Assembly (NCBI GenBank): GCA_016790225.1
Contig: JAEUOZ010000051.1
Coordinates: 35,679-99,678, forward strand
DNA: 64,000 nt
Direction of reading: 5' to 3'
Source of the DNA: Rubrivivax sp.
GTDB lineage: Bacteria > Pseudomonadota > Gammaproteobacteria > Burkholderiales > Burkholderiaceae
Below the pieces are notes generated by a model. The model was not told where the DNA came from. It did no database searches and worked only from the letters and a program-made list of their open reading frames with translations. Each line of letters opens with the position of its first letter. The first letter of the stretch is position 1. The translations under genes and the position numbers were made by a program. Shown piece after piece: positions 59,368 to 64,000 of this stretch.

Positions 59368-61746
59368 TCACGCCTTGGCCTTCAGCTTGGCAAAGGCGGC
59401 CGCCATCGCGCTCTGGCCGCCGCCGGGCGCTGAGGCACCGGGCTGGCGTTCGTGCCGCGCCGGCGCGCGGAAGCTGTTGTCGCCGGAGCGCCCTGCCCCG
59501 CCTGCCTTGGCCGGCAGCGCGGCATCCAGCTTCATCGTGAGTGCGATGCGCTTGCGCGCCAGATCCACCTCCACCACGCGCACCTTCACCACCTGGCCGG
59601 TGCGCACGACCTCGCGCGCATCCTGCACAAACTTGTTGGACAGCTGGCTCACATGCACCAGGCCGTCCTGGTGCACGCCCAGATCCACAAACGCCCCAAA
59701 TTGTGCGACGTTGCTGACCGTGCCTTCCAGCAGCATGCCCGGCTGCAGATCCTTGATGTCGCTCACGCCGTCGTTGAAGCGCGCCACCTGGAAGTGCGGC
59801 CGCGGGTCGCGGCCCGGCTTTTCCAGCTCCGCAAGGATGTCCTTCACCGTGATGGCGCCAAAACGCTCGTCGGCAAAGGCCTGCGGCTTCAGCGTGCGCA
59901 GCACCTCGGCCTTGCCCATCAGCTCCTGCACCGGCTTGCCGGTCTGCTGCAGCATCTTCTGCACGACGGGATAGGTTTCCGGGTGCACGCCGGTCATGTC
60001 CAGCGGGTTGTCGCCCTCGCGGATGCGCAGGAAGCCGGCCGCCTGTTCGAAGGTCTTGGGCCCGAGCCCCGTGACCTCCATCAGCTGCTGCCGGTTTCTG
60101 AAGGCGCCATGCGCATCGCGCCAGCGCACGATGCCCGAGGCCACGCCGGCCGAGAGGCCGGCCACACGCGCCAGCAGCGGCGCGGACGCGGTGTTCAGGT
60201 CCACGCCCACGGCATTCACGCAGTCTTCCACCACGCCATCCAGCGTGCGCGCCAGGCAGGACTGGTTGACATCGTGCTGGTACTGCCCCACGCCGATGCT
60301 CTTGGGCTCGATCTTCACCAGCTCGGCCAGCGGATCCTGCAGGCGCCGCGCGATGCTCACCGCGCCGCGCAGGCTCACGTCCAGATCGGGCAGCTCCTTG
60401 CTGGCAAACTCGCTGGCTGAGTAGACGGAGGCGCCGGCTTCGCTGACCACCACCTTGTCGAGCTTCATCTCGGGCGCGGCACCCGGCGCCGCAGGCGCCT
60501 TGGAGGCCAGCATCTGATGGAGGCGCTTGATCAGATCGGCGGCCAGCTTGTCGGTCTCGCGGCTGGCGGTGCCATTGCCGATGGCGATCAGGTTGACGCC
60601 GTGGGTGACGACCGCGCGGCCCAGCGCGTGCAGCGCGCCTTCCCAATCGTTGCGTGGCTCGTGCGGATAGACGGTATCGGTGGCCAGCACCTTGCCGGTC
60701 TCGCTGACCACGGCCACCTTCACGCCGGTGCGGATGCCGGGATCCAGGCCCATCACCACGCGCTTGCCGGCCGGTGCCGCCAGCAGCAGATCGCGCAGGT
60801 TGTCGGCAAAGACCTTGATCGCCACGGCCTCGGCTTCCTCGCGCAGGCGGCCGAAGAGATCGCGCTCCAGGCTCAGCGAGAGCTTGACCTTCCAGGTCCA
60901 GGCGATGGTCTTGCGCAGCAGCTCGTCAGCCGCACGCTTGGCATGGCTCCAGCCCAGGTGCACCGCGATGCGGCCTTCGGCCATCGTGGGCTTGCCCGGC
61001 ACCACCTCTTCATCGAGCACCAGCTTCGCATCCAGCCATTCCTGCGTGCGGCCGCGAAAGACCGCCAGCGCGCGGTGCGAGGGCACGGTGCGGATGGGCT
61101 CGGCGTAATCGAAATAGTCGCGGAACTTCGCCGCATCGGGGTGGTTGCCGTCCTTGCCCTCCACGAGCTTGCTCTGGAACAGGCCATCAGCCCACAGCCA
61201 TTCGCGCAGCTTGCCCACCAGCGCGGCGTCTTCGGCCCAGCGCTCGGAGAGGATGTCGCGCACGCCATCCAGCACCGCGTGCGCATCGGCAAAGCCGGCC
61301 TCGGCGTTGATGAAGGCCGCTGCCTCGGCCAGCGGATCGAGCGAGGGATCCAGAAACAGCTTGTCGGCCAGCGGCTCGATGCCGGCCTCGCGCGCGATCA
61401 TCCCCTTGGTGCGGCGCTTGGGCTTGTAGGGCAGGTACAGGTCTTCCAGCTCCTGCTTGGTGGGCGCGGCCTCGATGGCGGCGCGCAGCTCCGGCGTGAG
61501 CTTGCCCTGTTCGTCGATGCTCTTCAGCACCGCGTCGCGGCGCTCTTCGAGCTCGCGCAGGTAGGCCAGCCGGACCTCGAGTTCACGCAGGTGCGTGTCG
61601 TCGAGGCCCTCGGTGGCCTCCTTGCGGTATCGGGCGATGAAGGGGACGGTGGCACCGCCATCCAGCAGTTCCACCGCCGCCTTGACCTGGGAAGGCCGAA
61701 CCTGCAGTTCGGCCGCGAGCTGGGAGAGGATCTTGTTGTTGTCCAA
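59368..61746 (-). CDS. tex: Tex-family RNA-binding transcription accessory protein
   Basis: A 792-residue Tex protein. The N-terminal helical region ([20 protein letters not shown]), a YqgF/RuvC-like domain ([18 protein letters not shown]), tandem helix-hairpin-helix motifs ([20 protein letters not shown]) and a C-terminal S1 RNA-binding domain ([17 protein letters not shown]) follow in family order. The only suitable start is TTG 61746. Tex is the bacterial relative of Spt6 and affects transcription and toxin expression. It lies 36 bp after ribB. Confidence 0.95.
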   Translation of the reverse strand: MDNNKILSQLAAELQVRPSQVKAAVELLDGGATVPFIARYRKEATEGLDDTHLRELEVRLAYLRELEERRDAVLKSIDEQGKLTPELRAAIEAAPTKQELEDLYLPYKPKRRTKGMIAREAGIEPLADKLFLDPSLDPLAEAAAFINAEAGFADAHAVLDGVRDILSERWAEDAALVGKLREWLWADGLFQSKLVEGKDGNHPDAAKFRDYFDYAEPIRTVPSHRALAVFRGRTQEWLDAKLVLDEEVVPGKPTMAEGRIAVHLGWSHAKRAADELLRKTIAWTWKVKLSLSLERDLFGRLREEAEAVAIKVFADNLRDLLLAAPAGKRVVMGLDPGIRTGVKVAVVSETGKVLATDTVYPHEPRNDWEGALHALGRAVVTHGVNLIAIGNGTASRETDKLAADLIKRLHQMLASKAPAAPGAAPEMKLDKVVVSEAGASVYSASEFASKELPDLDVSLRGAVSIARRLQDPLAELVKIEPKSIGVGQYQHDVNQSCLARTLDGVVEDCVNAVGVDLNTASAPLLARVAGLSAGVASGIVRWRDAHGAFRNRQQLMEVTGLGPKTFEQAAGFLRIREGDNPLDMTGVHPETYPVVQKMLQQTGKPVQELMGKAEVLRTLKPQAFADERFGAITVKDILAELEKPGRDPRPHFQVARFNDGVSDIKDLQPGMLLEGTVSNVAQFGAFVDLGVHQDGLVHVSQLSNKFVQDAREVVRTGQVVKVRVVEVDLARKRIALTMKLDAALPAKAGGAGRSGDNSFRAPARHERQPGASAPGGGQSAMAAAFAKLKAKA

Positions 61747-61782
61747 GGACCGGCGGAAAGGGATAACGCAACCCGGTGCAGT

Positions 61783-62499
61783 TTATAGGCGCCGCCAGGC
61801 CACGAGATCCTCGATCGACAGCACCGCAAGCCCGTGGCGTTCGGCGTACCCCCACATCTGTGGGCCGCGCGCCATCGTCCCGTCGGGGTTCATCAGCTCG
61901 CACAGCACGGCCGCCGGCCGAAGGCCTGCCAGGGCGCACAGTTCCAGTGCGCCTTCGGTGTGGCCGCGCCGCGCGAGCACGCCACCCTCGTGCGCCACGA
62001 GCGGGAAGACATGGCCAGGGCTGACGATGTCGGCCGCGCTGCGGCCCGGCTCGGTGGCGGCGCGCACCGTCGTCACGCGGTCGACGGCACTGACGCCGGT
62101 GCTCACGCCCTCGCGCGCCTCGATCGAGACCGTGAAGGCGGTGCCGTAACGGCTTCGGTTGTCGCGCACCATCGGTTCGAGACCCAGATGGGCCGCGTGC
62201 GCCGGCGTGAGGCACAGGCAGACGATGCCGCTGCCGTCGCGGATCAGGGTCGCCATCACCGGCGCCGTGAGGGCTTCGGCGGCGACGATGAGGTCGGCCT
62301 CGTCCTCGCGTTGGCTGTCGTCGGTCAGCAGCACGGGCCGACCGTCGCGCATGGCCTGTGCCGCGGCGCGCAGGCGGTCGCGCAGCGGCCCTGGAGGCAC
62401 CTCGGCCACGTCGACGGGCCGGGGAGGATGAGCACCCGCTGTCGGGATCGGGTGGGGAGGCACCGCCGTGCCGGCGGAAGAGGGGGAATGGACGATCAT
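61783..62499 (-). CDS. ribB: 3,4-dihydroxy-2-butanone 4-phosphate synthase
   Basis: RibB makes the four-carbon unit for riboflavin from ribulose 5-phosphate. The 238-residue protein starts at ATG 62499 behind AAGGAG and has the acidic loop [16 protein letters not shown], the segment [14 protein letters not shown] and the active-site [17 protein letters not shown]. There is no fused GTP cyclohydrolase II domain. An FMN riboswitch lies in its leader, so it is repressed when flavin is plentiful. Confidence 0.95.
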   Translation of the reverse strand: MIVHSPSSAGTAVPPHPIPTAGAHPPRPVDVAEVPPGPLRDRLRAAAQAMRDGRPVLLTDDSQREDEADLIVAAEALTAPVMATLIRDGSGIVCLCLTPAHAAHLGLEPMVRDNRSRYGTAFTVSIEAREGVSTGVSAVDRVTTVRAATEPGRSAADIVSPGHVFPLVAHEGGVLARRGHTEGALELCALAGLRPAAVLCELMNPDGTMARGPQMWGYAERHGLAVLSIEDLVAWRRL

Positions 62500-62612
62500 T
62501 CGAAACGCTCCTTGATGAGATGACTCGGACACCGAAGGACGTTCCAGGGAATGCGCGGCAGGGCCCGGCGCGCGCACCGGTCGCCCGGCTCGCACGCAGC
62601 GCCCCACCCCGC

Positions 62613-62802
62613 GTCTTCTTTCATCCGGACTGAGCCTGCAGGGCCAGCCCCGCAAGCAACACCGTCGGCCCTGGCATCGCACCAGGTCTGCTGACCCCGC
62701 ACCGGTGGCCCGGCGCGGGCGCTCGCGGGCTCGTGGCTCGCCATGCGTTGCGCAAGGCTCGCCACTTACCGCCGGTGGGGAATCACACCCCGCCCTGAAG
62801 AC
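62613..62802 (-). ncRNA. FMN riboswitch (RFN element)
   Basis: On the minus strand the conserved FMN aptamer is plain: GTCTTCAGGGCGGGGTG, ATTCCCCACCGGCGGTAA, GAGCCCGCGAGCG, GGTGCGATGCCAG, GCCGACGGT and the closing GTCCGGATGAAAGAAGAC, with P1 formed by GTCTTC/GAAGAC. It lies 113 nt before ribB. GC-rich potential hairpins follow, but I see no T-tract, so control may act on translation or through Rho. Confidence 0.95.
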
Positions 62803-62942
62803 GTGTGCCGGCGACCCTTCGGCCGCCGGCAAACGCATGCTAGGAGGCCAGCGCGCCCGCGCGTGTCACGCACGCATCACCGGCACGCATCACCGGCTTT
62901 GTTAGCCTAGGCGCCATCCCAGACCCTCGAAGGAGACACCCG

Positions 62943-63962
62943 ATGACCTCTGTTCCGCCGCGCCTTGCCCGCCTCGCCGGCCCGCGCATGAATGCGATGA
63001 GCGCGTTGGCCTCGATGGCCGCCCTGGCCGCAGCCCTGGTCGCCAGCCCCGCCGCCGTCGCCCAGCCCTACCCCAGCAAGCCCATCAAGGCCGTGGTGCC
63101 CTTCGCCCCGGGCAGCGCCACCGACCAGATCGCGCGCGCCTTCACGGCCAAGATGGCCGAGACGCTGGGCCAGACCTTCGTCGTCGACAACAAGCCCGGC
63201 GCCAACGGCATGCTCGGCGCCGACGCCGTGGCCAAGGCACCACCCGACGGCTACACGATCCTGGTTGGCACCAACAGCACCAACGCGGCGCTGAAGAGCC
63301 TGATGAAGAAGCTGCCCTACGACCAGGACACCGCCTTCGCGCCCGTGGGCTACCTCGGCTCGGTGCCGCTCATCGTGGCCGTCAACAACGACGTGCCGGC
63401 CAAGACCCTGCGCGAGTTCATCGACCTGGCGCGCGCCAAGCCCGGTGCCGTGAACTTCGCCAGCGCCAGCACGTCGCAGCTCGTCTCGTCGGAGATGCTG
63501 GCCAGCATGGCCGGCGTGCAGATGACCAACATCCCCTACAAGAGCGGCCCGGCGGCGATGACCGACCTCATCGGCGGCCAGGTGATGTCGTTCACGGCCG
63601 ACTTCGCCGTCATGCTGCCCCAGGTGCAGGCGGGCAAGGTGCGCGCGTTGGCCGTCACCTCCACCCAGCGCTCGGCCGCAGTGCCGAACCTGCCGACCGT
63701 GAACGAGGCGCTCGGCCTGAAGGACTACGAGCTCATCGCCTACTTCGCCGTGTTTGCGCCCGCAGGCACGCCGCCGGAGATCGTGGCCAGGCTCAACCAG
63801 GCCATCAACGCCGCCGCGCAGAGCAAGGAGATCCAGGAGAAGTTCGCGCCCATCGGCTTCGTCGTCGAGCCGGGCACGCCCGAGGCCCTCGCGCAGCGCA
63901 CGAAGGTCGAGACCGCGAAGTGGGCCAAGGCGATCCGCGACGCCAAGATCGAGCCGCAGTGA
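62943..63962 (+). CDS. Tripartite tricarboxylate transporter receptor (TctC/Bug family)
   Basis: A 339-residue periplasmic solute receptor, the binding component of TctABC-type transport. A signal peptide (LAALAAALVASPAAVAQ) precedes the family start YPSKPIKAVVPFAPGSATDQ, and VVDNKPGANGMLGADAVAKA, IPYKSGPAAMTDLIGG and a terminal TKVETAKWAKAIRDAKI are typical. GAAGGAGAC precedes ATG 62943. No tctA/tctB genes are visible before the window ends, so it may be one of the many orphan Bug receptors of Burkholderiales. Confidence 0.93.
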   Translation: MTSVPPRLARLAGPRMNAMSALASMAALAAALVASPAAVAQPYPSKPIKAVVPFAPGSATDQIARAFTAKMAETLGQTFVVDNKPGANGMLGADAVAKAPPDGYTILVGTNSTNAALKSLMKKLPYDQDTAFAPVGYLGSVPLIVAVNNDVPAKTLREFIDLARAKPGAVNFASASTSQLVSSEMLASMAGVQMTNIPYKSGPAAMTDLIGGQVMSFTADFAVMLPQVQAGKVRALAVTSTQRSAAVPNLPTVNEALGLKDYELIAYFAVFAPAGTPPEIVARLNQAINAAAQSKEIQEKFAPIGFVVEPGTPEALAQRTKVETAKWAKAIRDAKIEPQ

Positions 63963-64000
63963 GCGGCCGGGCTCCGGCTCCTCGGTGAACACGGACGCAG

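Noticed and set aside
59324..60646. Upstream part of the frame containing the TonB receptor
   Set aside because: Shifted-frame reading of tex; the signal peptide marks the true start near 59323.

Overview
This is a high-G+C betaproteobacterial chromosome segment, most likely Burkholderiales of the Rubrivivax/Leptothrix/Ideonella kind. That placement is inferred from gene order and family flavour: ilvBNC-pssA-leuA, a sigma factor/DUF3619/DUF3106/RDD operon, nadE-glnB, thrS-infC-rpmI-rplT-pheST-ihfA-merR, and Bug-type TctC receptors. Most of it is housekeeping DNA with one clear foreign insertion at about 38.5-42.2 kb.

Layout. 0-4.5 kb: end of a tRNA-Leu, then an RND efflux pump and adaptor behind a perfect TetR-like palindrome. 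4.7-7.7 kb: hpnCDE, making squalene from farnesyl diphosphate. 7.9-9.9 kb: an IclR regulator and a DD-peptidase. 10-16.3 kb: branched-chain amino acid genes (ilvB, ilvN, ilvC, leuA) with pssA, and a Leu-rich leader peptide plus terminator in front of leuA. 16.5-19.6 kb: ECF sigma factor operon and a LOG protein. 19.7-26.2 kb: glnB, nadE, an acyltransferase, and two pyrophosphatases back to back (soluble ppa and membrane hppA, the latter carrying an OmpA-like tail).

26.4-33.6 kb: a co-directional block of bactofilin, a TPR-like protein, a pseudo-receiver protein, a small MglA/Arf-like GTPase, two roadblock/LC7 proteins, an Aer-like PAS protein, a PhnD-like protein with no signal peptide, and a FimV/HubP-like protein. 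I read this as a polarity or surface-sensing module of unknown output. 33.7-38.5 kb: an MHS-family transporter, an unknown Pro-rich protein and an AidB-type acyl-CoA dehydrogenase.

38.5-42.2 kb: a lower-G+C insert holding TIR, DUF262 and HEPN genes in one direction, flanked by two broken IS110-family transposase pieces in a circularly permuted order. It looks like a mobile, possibly undescribed defence system and is the main candidate for novelty.

42.3-47.5 kb: SRPBCC and CopD-like proteins, a multi-rhodanese protein, and a LytS/LytTR two-component pair. 47.5-55.9 kb: tRNA-Pro and the translation cluster merR-ihfA-pheT-pheS-rplT-rpmI-infC-thrS, all on the minus strand. thrS is preceded by a Thr-rich leader peptide and a terminator with an alternative pairing (an attenuator), infC probably starts at ATC, and a terminator sits directly before pheS. 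55.9-64 kb: patatin-like protein, TonB-dependent receptor, tex, ribB behind an FMN riboswitch, and a TctC-type receptor.
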